A stretch of 64,000 bases of DNA from assembly GCA_014799665.1 (NCBI GenBank), contig JAAVHP010000025.1, positions 14,174 through 78,173 of the forward strand, given 5' to 3'. Origin of the DNA: Clostridiales bacterium. Lineage in GTDB: Bacteria > Bacillota > Clostridia > Christensenellales > Pumilibacteraceae. The translations under genes were made by a program, and so were the position numbers. Of the stretch, positions 26,376-35,600 are shown in pieces (the stretch's first letter is position 1; each line of letters starts with the position of its first letter). Under the pieces are notes generated by a model. The model was not told the DNA's origin and made no database searches. It saw only the letters and a list, made by a program, of their open reading frames with translations.

Positions 26376-27386
26376 ATGAGCGATAAAATAATCTTAGGAA
26401 TAGAAACGTCGTGCGACGAGACTTCGGCGGCGGTGCTTAAAGGCGATACGCTGTTATCCAACGTTATATCGTCGCAGATAGAAATTCACCGGCGGTTTGG
26501 CGGGGTAGTGCCCGAGATAGCGTCGCGCAACCACTTGACCGCAATACTGCCCGTTATCGACGAAGCGCTTGAAAAAGCGGGCGTTAAACTGACCGAGCTC
26601 GACGCGATAGCCGTCACCTACGGCGCGGGGCTTGTAGGCGCGCTACTTGTGGGCGTGTCGGCGGCGAAAGCGCTCGCGTACTCGCTCGGCATACCGCTGT
26701 ACGCGGTCAATCATATCGAAGCGCACATTGCTGCAAACTATATATCGTGCCCCACACTAAAACCCCCGTTTCTTGCGGTGGTGGCGAGCGGCGGACATAC
26801 AGGCGTTTGTAAGGTGGACGGGCTTAACAGCTTTACAATGGTCGCATCCACAACCGACGACGCGATAGGCGAAGCGTTCGATAAGGTCGCGCGCGCGGTG
26901 GGCTTGCCGTACCCCGGCGGACCCGAAATAGACAAGCTTGCCAAGACCGGCAATAACAATATTACGTTTATCGAGCGCAAGCACAAGCAAAAGGATTTGA
27001 GCTATTCGGGACTGAAAACTGCGGTCGTCAATTACCTGCACAACCTCGAACAGCGCGGCGAACAGCCCAATATCCCCGATGTGTGCGCGTCCTTTCAGTG
27101 TACGGCGGTCGATATGCTCGTAGATACCGCGATGTCGGTAGTAAAAAAATCGGGGCTCGGTACAGTGGTCGCGGCGGGCGGCGTGTCGGCTAACTCGTAC
27201 CTTCGTGAGAAGCTCAAAGCGGAAGGAGAAAAGCTCGGTTGCGCGGTGCATTTTCCGCCCATGTCGTTATGCACGGACAACGCGGCTATGGTCGCGGTGC
27301 GCGCGCGCGACATGATAAAAGAAGGACTTGCGCCGGCGGCGCTCGATCTCAACGCTGTCAGCTATTTGAAAATAGCTTCGGTTTAA
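26376..27386 (+). CDS. tsaD: tRNA N6-adenosine threonylcarbamoyltransferase
   Basis: The 336-aa protein begins ILGIETSCDETSAAVL and has the metal-binding NHIEAHIAAN and the ASGGHTGV, YPGGPEIDKLA and SYSGLKTAV motifs of the TsaD/Kae1 ASKHA-fold family. With TsaB and TsaE it transfers threonylcarbamoyl to A37 of ANN-decoding tRNAs. TsaB, TsaE and RimI, often adjacent, are not here. No strong Shine-Dalgarno precedes ATG 26376; it is probably read from the prfB transcript. Normal length. Confidence 0.96.
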   Translation: MSDKIILGIETSCDETSAAVLKGDTLLSNVISSQIEIHRRFGGVVPEIASRNHLTAILPVIDEALEKAGVKLTELDAIAVTYGAGLVGALLVGVSAAKALAYSLGIPLYAVNHIEAHIAANYISCPTLKPPFLAVVASGGHTGVCKVDGLNSFTMVASTTDDAIGEAFDKVARAVGLPYPGGPEIDKLAKTGNNNITFIERKHKQKDLSYSGLKTAVVNYLHNLEQRGEQPNIPDVCASFQCTAVDMLVDTAMSVVKKSGLGTVVAAGGVSANSYLREKLKAEGEKLGCAVHFPPMSLCTDNAAMVAVRARDMIKEGLAPAALDLNAVSYLKIASV

Positions 27387-27413
27387 GGCATACCCTAAAA
27401 GGAGAAAAGATAT

Positions 27414-28088
27414 ATGCTGCATAAGAAAAGCGGACTCAATCATTCCGATAAAATATTCGTCACAATGGCGATGTGGATAGCCGCGATCGTAATCTTTGCG
27501 ACTGCGCTCACGCTCCCAATGCTCCCGAACATGGTAGCTATTTTCCAGTATCCCGTAGAGGACGGCCCGTTGCCCGAGCTCAGCAGTAAGTTCAATAATC
27601 TTTTGCTGATAATTATGTGGGTTATTCCCGCATTGATAATCGGCGTCTGTACTTGGCTAAGGCTCAAAAACCGCTTGCAAAATAATTTTGTGTCGATCAT
27701 ACTTTTCAGTATAATTCTGTCGTGCTCGTTCAGCGTAGTCGTTATTTACGGCATTTCGCGGCAGTTCGTTTCCAGCTCGACCGTGCAAATGGTAAACATT
27801 CACGCTTTGGTTTGTATATGCGTGCTGTTCGTACTGTCCATGACCTCGGCAGCTATGCCTAAAATCTACCATGCCGAACGCTTCAACTACAAGCGCGCCG
27901 TCAATGAGTTTACGCACAGACTCAGAGTCAATACCGATAAGTTTTGGTACGTTGGCGCGGCAGGGTACTTGATCGCCGCTGTCGCGTGCGCGTTTATACC
28001 GAGCTTTTACGGCTATATCGTTCTCGCCGCATTCATAGCCGCGCACGTATTGCTCGTCACTCTTAACAAGAAATCTACAAATAAATAA
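27414..28088 (+). CDS. Polytopic membrane protein, DUF1648/SdpI-like (weak)
   Basis: The 224-aa protein has six predicted membrane helices (about 18-35, 60-83, 93-115, 125-147, 178-195, 197-215). The N-terminal segment TLPMLPNMVAIFQY followed by LSSKFNNLLL recalls the 'LPxxIPxHF..sK' motif of DUF1648/SdpI-family proteins, but the conserved His is missing, so the assignment is tentative. GGAG near 27401 precedes the ATG. A terminator follows at once. No substrate or partner is apparent. Confidence 0.6.
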   Translation: MLHKKSGLNHSDKIFVTMAMWIAAIVIFATALTLPMLPNMVAIFQYPVEDGPLPELSSKFNNLLLIIMWVIPALIIGVCTWLRLKNRLQNNFVSIILFSIILSCSFSVVVIYGISRQFVSSSTVQMVNIHALVCICVLFVLSMTSAAMPKIYHAERFNYKRAVNEFTHRLRVNTDKFWYVGAAGYLIAAVACAFIPSFYGYIVLAAFIAAHVLLVTLNKKSTNK

Positions 28089-28099
28089 AATTACGCATT

Positions 28100-28127
28100 A
28101 TAAAACGGTGGTTGTCGCCACCGTTTT
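28100..28127. terminator. Terminator between membrane protein gene and tetR-type gene
   Basis: AAACGGTGG (28101-28109) pairs with CCACCGTTT (28116-28124), followed by TTTG. The A-rich left side may also serve the convergent gene. Confidence 0.8.
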
Positions 28128-28150
28128 TGTTTTGCCAAGTAGTTTTTAGT

Positions 28151-28711
28151 TTACGCCAAATATTTAATTCCCGCGTTCGATACCTGGACGCCTACGTCCG
28201 CGATATCGTTTATGCTCTCGCGCATACCGCTGTTAAGCCAGTATTCGAGCAGCCCCAAGAACCCGTTGGAAACGAATATATAGTAATAGTTTATCTTGGA
28301 CGCAGGGCAGTTGGGGTAGAGCTGCGACATTACGGACACGACCTTAGTCCTACCTGCTTCCATTGCGCGCGATAAAAATTCCGATTGCCGCTGTGCTCCG
28401 AGCAAAAGCTTGCACACGCTTACATTCCTGTAAATAAACTCGAAGAACGTTACGTAAAAGCTTTTTTCGGGCGCGCCGTTGCTCGCGACCGTCGCCTGCG
28501 ACATCCACTGCGTGAACTCGGCTTCCAGGTCGTCCTCTATCTCGGTGAGAACGTCCTGCACCGAGTTGTAGTGATAGTAGAACGTGGCGCGGTTGATTCC
28601 GGCGTGACTGCACAATGCGGTAGCGGTCACGTCGTCTATCGGTTTATCGGCGAGCAGTTCGGTCAAGCTCGCTTTGATTTTATCGGTTGTTTTCTTTTTT
28701 GCGGTAGCCAT
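28151..28711 (-). CDS. TetR/AcrR family transcriptional regulator
   Basis: The 186-aa protein has an N-terminal helix-turn-helix (VTATALCSHAGINRATFYYH, about 28-47), the standard TetR recognition helix ending in TFYYHY, and a helical C-terminal domain (about 80-180) of the type that binds small ligands or dimerises. It is probably a repressor. An inverted repeat TTAGACA-N13-TGTCTAA covers its own promoter, which suggests autoregulation. The target beyond itself is unclear; the divergent or upstream genes code for an amidase-like protein and CopA. The Shine-Dalgarno is weak. Confidence 0.9.
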   Translation of the reverse strand: MATAKKKTTDKIKASLTELLADKPIDDVTATALCSHAGINRATFYYHYNSVQDVLTEIEDDLEAEFTQWMSQATVASNGAPEKSFYVTFFEFIYRNVSVCKLLLGAQRQSEFLSRAMEAGRTKVVSVMSQLYPNCPASKINYYYIFVSNGFLGLLEYWLNSGMRESINDIADVGVQVSNAGIKYLA

Positions 28712-28740
28712 TTTTTCGCACTTTATTTTAAATTTAAATC

Positions 28741-28775
28741 TTAGACAGTATACACCTTTTTGTCTAAACTGTCAA
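28741..28775 (-). promoter_or_regulatory. Promoter and predicted operator of the TetR-family gene
   Basis: On the minus strand TTGACA (28775-28770), a 17-bp spacer and TATACT (28752-28747). The inverted repeat TTAGACA (28741-28747) / TGTCTAA (28761-28767) lies inside the promoter and touches the -10 box, as expected for a TetR-family operator. Confidence 0.7.
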
Positions 28776-28819
28776 ACCGATAATGGTTAGATTTAATATA
28801 TTTATTTTTAATAGAAAAA

Positions 28820-29830
28820 CTAGAATAAACGGGGTTTTCCTCCGCCCAAACATGACAGTGCGGCAATCACTTCTTCGCTCACTCCGCTTTCCTTGGTGCA
28901 TTGTGCGCAGAGTTTTTTATCGCGTACAAACTCATTGATGGCGGTCAAGGTTTTATCGTCGAGCTCACCGCTCTGCGGACAGTCGTAAAGCTTACTGTAT
29001 AGCTTGCGCTGAATATACAGCACGCCGTTCCGCATACAACCGTATTCGAGCGGCTTGCGCGCGGGGAGTATAAGCTCGCGCCACAGCGCTGCATCCACAC
29101 CGCCCGAAAGCCCGTTGTTCTGTTCGAACGCCTTGACGGCGAGATCGGTTTCCTTGCCGTAAACGCCGTCGACCTCGACTTTCATCCCATTTGCCGCAAG
29201 CAGAGCTTGAAGCATTTTGATCTTGCGCCCGCGCTTACCCGTAGCCGCCGTGCAAAGAATAGGGTAGGCGGTAATATCGTCCTGCCTAATGTACGGATAA
29301 CCGAAATACTCGCACACGCCCATGGCTACGTGCTCGGCTATCGTCTGCGCATAGTCGGGATCGAGCGACAGCTTGGCTTCGTCGAAATTTGTAAGATACC
29401 CCGCGTCGACTACCGCCGTCGGGCAAACCGCGCCCTGCCACACCCTGTCGCCACCGAGCGAAGCGCAAGAAATATTGCGACTTAGCGCGGCGCAAATATC
29501 CTCGCAAAAAACCTTATGCTCTTTGCTCGTCGAATGATAAACTACCGCGCCCTTAACGTCGTTAAAACTCTTGCGCGACCCGAATGCGCCGAGCGAAATC
29601 AGCACCGCGCCGTCGGCGGTAAAGCGGTTGACGCGCATGATCATATCCCGCGCGTCGACGACGGGCGACGGCACTTCGAGCACATCGAAATCGCACCGAA
29701 TAAGCGCCGCCGTCAGATACAGCGCCGCAAGCCGCGTAAAAATCTTGCCGTCCGCTTTTTCGCCTACGTACGGCATGACGGGGGAGTGTCCGCACTCCGA
29801 CCCGCCTACTGCTATCGTTATAACGTTCAT
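28820..29830 (-). CDS. Amidase_3-like protein lacking metal ligands, with peptidoglycan-binding domain
   Basis: The 336-aa protein starts MNVITIAVGGSECGHSP. Residues 1-190 have the outline of an N-acetylmuramoyl-L-alanine amidase (Amidase_3), including VVDAGYLTNFDEAKLSLDPD near the end. The usual 'SIHAN' zinc motif reads SLGAFGS, the catalytic Glu before G-F/Y-L-S/T-N is Asp, and the first 'GHGG' is altered. About residues 205-260 form a PG_binding_1-like domain (KIKMLQALLAANGMKVEVDG). No signal peptide is visible. It may be a cytoplasmic or non-catalytic relative. The start at 29830 has GAGG upstream; a longer start is possible but unlikely. Confidence 0.65.
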   Translation of the reverse strand: MNVITIAVGGSECGHSPVMPYVGEKADGKIFTRLAALYLTAALIRCDFDVLEVPSPVVDARDMIMRVNRFTADGAVLISLGAFGSRKSFNDVKGAVVYHSTSKEHKVFCEDICAALSRNISCASLGGDRVWQGAVCPTAVVDAGYLTNFDEAKLSLDPDYAQTIAEHVAMGVCEYFGYPYIRQDDITAYPILCTAATGKRGRKIKMLQALLAANGMKVEVDGVYGKETDLAVKAFEQNNGLSGGVDAALWRELILPARKPLEYGCMRNGVLYIQRKLYSKLYDCPQSGELDDKTLTAINEFVRDKKLCAQCTKESGVSEEVIAALSCLGGGKPRLF

Positions 29831-29939
29831 TTCCGAATTACCTCGTTCAAATAATATATGCGTCGCGGCGCACAATGTTGAATAATCGGTGATTATAGAT
29901 TTAATTCATACTAATTTAGTAGGAATTTATATAAAACAC

Positions 29940-29968
29940 TTGACATAATATCATATCGGTGATAGAAT
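29940..29968 (+). promoter_or_regulatory. Sigma-A promoter of copA
   Basis: TTGACA (29940-29945), a 17-bp spacer and TAGAAT (29963-29968). The ATG at 29978 is nine bases further, so the mRNA has almost no leader. ATCGGTGAT in the spacer (29955-29963) also occurs at 29885-29893. Confidence 0.75.
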
Positions 29969-29977
29969 ACTAAGGTA

Positions 29978-32491
29978 ATGAAGAAGATTTTTTCGGTTAG
30001 CGGAATGACTTGCGCGGCGTGTGCGGCGCACGTTGAAAAGGCGGTAAGGAAGCTCGGCGTACAAAACGTCGAGGTCAATTTGCTCATGAACCGCATGACC
30101 GTCGATACCGATATAACGGACGGCGATATCATTCGCGCCGTCGAGGCGGCCGGGTACGGCGCGGTGCGCTACGACGGAGGGAAAGGTGAAACCGTAAAGA
30201 GCGAAGCTCAAAAGCCCGTCGACTATGCTAAAACGCTGCTTATAAGGTTTTTAAGCTCGTTGGTTTTCCTTATTCCGCTCATGTACTTTTCCATGGGGCA
30301 CATGGCAAGCTTTCCTATGGGCGCGCTCGATCCGCACATAAACCCGTCGTCGTTCGCGCTTATTCAGCTTGTGCTTACGACCCCCGTTCTTGTAATAAAC
30401 GGAAAATTCTTTATAAACGGTTGTAAAGCGGTTTTGCACCGTGCGCCGAACATGGATACGCTGGTTGCGCTCGGCAGCGGTGCGGCGTATATTTACGGAA
30501 TAGTCCAACTCTTTATAATCAATGCGGGTGTTGCTTCGGGCGATATGCACGGCGCATCGATGAACGCAATGAGCCTGTTCTTCGAGGGCGCGGCAACTAT
30601 ACTTACGCTCGTAACTCTCGGAAAGTTCCTCGAAGCAAAGTCAAAAGGCAAAACTCGGTCGGAAGTGGATAAGCTGTTGCGGCTCCGTCCGCAGACGGCG
30701 ACGGTCGTTCGCGACGGCGCGGAAATATCTGTCGCGGTCGAGGACATACGCGTAGGCGACAGGGTGATAGTATTGCCCGGTGAGTACGTGCCGTGCGACG
30801 GCGTTGTCGAGGTCGGCTCGACCACGCTCGATAAGTCTGCAATAACGGGCGAGTCGTTGCCCGATGAAGCGACGGTGGGAAGCCGCGTGACGTCCGCCGT
30901 GCTCAACCTCACCGGCAGGGTAGAGCTTACCGCCGAAAAGGTGGGTGCGGACACCACGCTCAGCAAGATAATCGAGCTTATAGAAAACGCAGGCGGTTCG
31001 AAAGCGCCCATACAGAAGATAGCCGACAGGGTGGCGGCGGTGTTCGTGCCGACGGTGTGCGCGATCGCGCTCGTGACCCTTATCGTGTGGCTGATTATAG
31101 GCAGTGCGGCGCAGGCGTTCACCATGGCGATATCTGTACTCGTCATATCCTGTCCGTGTGCGTTAGGGCTCGCAACGCCAGTCGCCGTCATGGCGGGAAC
31201 GGGCAGAGCGGCGGCGTACGGCGTGCTTGTAAAGAACGCCGAGGTACTGCAAGCGCTCCAAAGCGTAGAGGTGTTCGCGCTCGATAAAACGGCAACGATA
31301 ACCGAGGGCAAGCCGCGCGTGGTCGGTATAAAAACGTTCGGTCTTACCGAGGACGAGGTTTTAAGCATTGCCGCCGCGCTGGAAAAAACAAGCACGCACC
31401 CGCTTGCGCAAGCGATAATCGACGCGACGCACGATAGGAACTTGGTATCACCCGACGCGACTGACGGCGAGTACCGTATAGGCTACGGTGTGATCGCTAA
31501 GTCGGACGGCACAGAGTATGCGCTCGGCTCGGCTCGGCTCATGGCGGAGTTCGGGGTGAAATGTGACGAGGACGATGCGCAAACCGTATTTCTTTGCAAA
31601 CGCGGCGAGCTGCTCGGCGCGATAACGGTCGCTGATGAGATCAAGCCGTCGAGCGCCCGCGCTATCGAAATGCTCAAAAGCTGCGGCGCGCGCGTGGCGA
31701 TGCTTACGGGCGACAACGCGGCGCAAGCCCACCGTATAGCCGAGAAGGTCGGTATAACCGAAGTGTACTGCAACGTTCTGCCGAGCGACAAGCTCGATAT
31801 CATTAAGTCGCTCAAATCGGGCGGCGGCAGGGTCGCAATGGTCGGCGACGGCATAAACGACGCGCCCGCGCTCAAAGAAGCGGACGTCGGCATAGCGATA
31901 GGCTCGGGTACGGACGTCGCTATCGAGGCGGCGGACGTGGTGCTTGTTAAGAGCGATCTTATGGACGTGCCGCGCGCCATGGCGGTGTCGCACGCGAGCC
32001 TTAGGAATATCAAGCAAAACTTGTTTTGGGCGTTTATATATAATGTTCTCGGCATACCGCTCGCGGCGGGCGTGCTGTTCGGCGTAGGCGTTACGCTCAA
32101 TCCCATGATAGCCTCGGCGGCAATGGCGTTCTCGTCGGTATTCGTCGTTTGCAACGCATTGCGGCTGACTGTTATGAAGTTCGACGATTCGCGGCTATCC
32201 CGCAAGCTCAAAGGTGTGGGCAAGCGCAAAAATAAAAATCGCACAGACGAAAAAGAGTTATCAATAACCGAAATCGGAGGTAATAATATGGAAACGGTTC
32301 TTAAAGTCAAAGGCATGATGTGTATGCACTGTGTCGGTCACGTAAAGTCGGCGCTCGAAAAAGTGGAGGGAGTGACCTCTGTCGACGTCAGTCTCGAAAA
32401 AGGCGAGGCGACCGTTCACAGCGCAAACGTAAATATCGATGCGGCAATCAAAGCGGTCGTTGACGCAGGGTATGAGTGCAGTATTAATTAG
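29978..32491 (+). CDS. copA: Copper-exporting P-type ATPase with C-terminal CopZ-like domain
   Basis: The 837-aa P1B-type ATPase has an N-terminal heavy-metal domain (GMTCAACAAHV, about residues 8-18), about eight membrane helices, the CPC metal motif SCPCALGLATP (about 391), the phosphorylation site DKTATITEG (about 435), STHPLAQ and GDGINDAPAL (about 622). The CPC and CxxC motifs indicate Cu(I) export. The last 67 residues are a second heavy-metal domain (GMMCMHCVGHV) joined by a polar linker rich in Lys and Arg. This part looks like a CopZ chaperone fused in frame and has its own ribosome site. Regulation is not clear; no CopY operator was recognised. Confidence 0.93.
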   Translation: MKKIFSVSGMTCAACAAHVEKAVRKLGVQNVEVNLLMNRMTVDTDITDGDIIRAVEAAGYGAVRYDGGKGETVKSEAQKPVDYAKTLLIRFLSSLVFLIPLMYFSMGHMASFPMGALDPHINPSSFALIQLVLTTPVLVINGKFFINGCKAVLHRAPNMDTLVALGSGAAYIYGIVQLFIINAGVASGDMHGASMNAMSLFFEGAATILTLVTLGKFLEAKSKGKTRSEVDKLLRLRPQTATVVRDGAEISVAVEDIRVGDRVIVLPGEYVPCDGVVEVGSTTLDKSAITGESLPDEATVGSRVTSAVLNLTGRVELTAEKVGADTTLSKIIELIENAGGSKAPIQKIADRVAAVFVPTVCAIALVTLIVWLIIGSAAQAFTMAISVLVISCPCALGLATPVAVMAGTGRAAAYGVLVKNAEVLQALQSVEVFALDKTATITEGKPRVVGIKTFGLTEDEVLSIAAALEKTSTHPLAQAIIDATHDRNLVSPDATDGEYRIGYGVIAKSDGTEYALGSARLMAEFGVKCDEDDAQTVFLCKRGELLGAITVADEIKPSSARAIEMLKSCGARVAMLTGDNAAQAHRIAEKVGITEVYCNVLPSDKLDIIKSLKSGGGRVAMVGDGINDAPALKEADVGIAIGSGTDVAIEAADVVLVKSDLMDVPRAMAVSHASLRNIKQNLFWAFIYNVLGIPLAAGVLFGVGVTLNPMIASAAMAFSSVFVVCNALRLTVMKFDDSRLSRKLKGVGKRKNKNRTDEKELSITEIGGNNMETVLKVKGMMCMHCVGHVKSALEKVEGVTSVDVSLEKGEATVHSANVNIDAAIKAVVDAGYECSIN
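32276..32491 (+). other. Internal ribosome site and start for a CopZ-like copper chaperone inside copA
   Basis: GGAGG (32276-32280) lies seven bases before an in-frame ATG (32288). Translation from there would give a free 67-aa CopZ-like protein, METVLKVKGMMCMHC onward, ending at the copA stop. The upstream linker lacks any stop codon, so both the fusion and the short form can be made. In E. coli a CopZ-like product arises from copA by frameshifting; here an internal start would do so. Confidence 0.6.
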
Positions 32492-32606
32492 TAATTAGAA
32501 ATTAGGAATTAGGAATTGCGGACTCGCTTCGCTCGTAATTTAATAAATCATTCATTGCTAATTATTAAAATCCTATTAGAATAACATTAGGACTTCCTTA
32601 CGGGCA

Positions 32607-32635
32607 TTGACAAAAAAATGCTTGCGTAGTATAAT
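32607..32635 (+). promoter_or_regulatory. Sigma-A promoter of the 1260-aa protein gene
   Basis: TTGACA (32607-32612), a 17-bp spacer and TATAAT (32630-32635). Upstream (32489-32575) are AT-rich family B repeats flanking a small GACTCGCTTCGCTCG palindrome. Confidence 0.85.
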
Positions 32636-32688
32636 AATCGTGTAATAAAGTAGAGTATTACGCGATTATTTTTCGTTTTGGAGTAAAA

Positions 32689-35600
32689 ATGGCTGAAAAG
32701 ATAGGAGTGTCCGAGAACGGGGGCAGACCCGAAAAAAAGAAGCACAGATGTTGTTCCTGCTGCTTGGCGGTGCTTGTCTTAATATTGATAATATTTGCGG
32801 CGGCGTTCGGCGTAGGCTGGTATTTCGGCGATAAATTTACTCAAGAGAATTTGGATATGTCGCTTGCAGACACGCTCGGCGTAGTGAACGATTTGTATTG
32901 GGCGAACGACAAGAAGGTAGTGACCAATCCGTATAGCAAGGACGACGTAAACGATTTCTACAAGGAAATCAAGCGCAACGTTCTTCTTAAAGACGACGCG
33001 GAAGTCGATTTCGAAAAGGCGCTCGAAAGCGCTATCGATAACTACGCAAACAAGCCGCAAGCCGCCGTCGCGCGCAACTCCGATTACGGCGACGAGAACG
33101 AGACCGGCGATAATGAGGACGGCGAACAGGAAAGCTCGTCGAGCTCCGCGATCATGCGTATTCTTACCGACATGATTTCGGGCGTTCTCAACCGCGATAA
33201 CATAGACTTCGAAAGGTTAAATCGCTACGACGAAAACGATCCCTCGACCGATGAGTATTTGTTCAAGCTCAAAGACAAACAACTCGCATCTTTCATAAAC
33301 GCCATACTCGAAGCGATACTCCAAAACGCTTCCGGCATCGACTCGTTACAGAGCATATCCAATGTGATCGATCTGAAATCGGTGCTCGCGCTCAAACAGA
33401 TCACCTTCGCGGCGCAGACCGACGGCGATACTACGGTATCGACCACCGCTTCGGTCACCGTGTGGATAGGCGTGCAGTCTGCGGCGGGGCAGGCGCTCAC
33501 TTCGGTAATGAACGAAAACGGAATGGGCTGGCTGAGCTGGCTTGCGCGCGGCATGGGCAATATATTCCTGCCTAAAAACCTTTACGCCACCGTTTCCATT
33601 CCGCTGTACGGCGAAGCCGATATGTCGGTCAATATCAACGCCATGAACGACGCTAAGCATGCCCGCGCGGTGAAGCTGGTTAACGGCGTGATGAAAATGT
33701 CGGGCAGCGAGAACACGCTCGACGATATGCTCAAAGAATACGGCGAAAAGATCACGCCTTTCCTCGAAACGGCGTCGCAGAATATGCCGCTCGACAAAGT
33801 GGACGACGGAACGATAACGATCGACTTCCTCGACACGCTCGCGCGTCTTGCGAGCAAGTCTACCGAGGGCGAGCCGCTCACCAAGGCGGACTTTATCTAC
33901 GTTCTTAAAGCGGTGTTATCGGATGCCGACGAGCAATACCGCTACGTTTCGCCTTACCGCTATAAGGGTGTATATCTCGTCGACGGCGAGGAGAAATATG
34001 TTGAGGACGGCGTGGACGGGCAGACCCCTATCGACTACGAGGACAAATTCGCAAAGGCGATTTCGCAGGCGTATTCGATCGATATAAAGGACGATGAAAA
34101 ACTTGCCGACGTTCTCGCCATGATGGGCGTGTCGCTCGACGGCGGCAAGACTCCCGTCAATTCCGACGAACTGTTAAACCGCATGAACGGTAATCGGCTC
34201 AATGCGTCCATAAACAGCGACAGCGCGCCGCAAAAGCTGTTCGTCACCGACAAGATGCTCGCCGCGGCGTTCGAGGACGATCTCAAAGCCAACCTTAACG
34301 GGTTCGACATGGAGCTTATCGCGCTCACGTTCATGAGCAACCCGCAAAAGCTAAACCACACCTACGCCATGATCGCCGTCGAAGTCAATCTCGGCAGTAT
34401 GCTCGGCGAAGCGGGCGGGATGATGACCTCGCTTGCTTCGGGGCTTATGCCGGATAGAATACTTTTGACCGTGGTCGTCGACATAACTCAGGACGGCGAG
34501 CTGAACGCGGGCGAGAAGCGCGATCCCGTATCGTATAAGCTCAACTCGTGCAAAGACACCGCGCGTGCGATAGCGGCTGTCGAGAAGCTTGCTCCGTCGA
34601 TAAGCCTTGACTGTATGTCCGACCAGATTGAAACGATGATGGTCGACATGGTGAAGCAGATGTTCAATAAGCTCGAAGGCATGGAGCTCAAAACCACTAC
34701 GTACGAGTACGACGAGCAGTCCAACCCCGTATCGGGCGACAACGGCGCGATCGTAATGCCCGACATATTCACGATCATGGCAAACCTTGCTATCAAAGGT
34801 GAGGACGGTCAGCCCGTAGTGGACGGCGCGCAATTAAAGAACGTTCTCAAAGAGCTCAATAACGTAGACGGCTTGCCCGAAACTACCCAAATCGAAACGA
34901 AAGACGGCAACCCCGACTATTCGGGCTTTGTCGCCGACGTTGTGGATAAATACTATCTCGACGACAGTCAAGCGAAGAACGGCAGGCTCGAAACGTTCGA
35001 CGACCTTACCGAGTTTATGTCGAGCACAGCTAAGGACGACGGCAGCTTGGGCGGCTTTGATACCGACAAGCTTCGAGTCAACGACGGCACCGTGAAATGC
35101 CTTGCCTACGATACGCGCAAGGTCAGTCAGCTCAAACCGACGATGACTCCCGCGCAGCTCGGCGCGTTCCTGCAAACCGAAATGGTCGGCGACGACCTGA
35201 AAAATTACACGATCATGGAGGTCGAAACCGATACCGACGAGCTCACGCTCATTCTCGCCATAAACGTAGGCAGTCTGTTGCCCGCAAAGGTTAGTAAGCT
35301 ATTGGCTACCGAAAATATATTCGTCACCGCGACTATCGATATGAGCGAGCCTGAAACCGACGAAACGGACGGCAAACTCTACTATCCCGTGACTACGGTC
35401 GTCAATAATATGAGCGGTGCCGATAAAAAAGGTGTATACGACGACACACTTAAAGTAGTTAAATGCTTTGCGCCCGACTTCGATATACAAAAACAGGTGC
35501 TCGAACTCGGCAAAACAATGTACGAGGAAATGACCGCGCTCCAAGACAGCATGACCGGTAGTAGGACCGCCGCCACAGACCCGGACGAAGAACCGAACGA

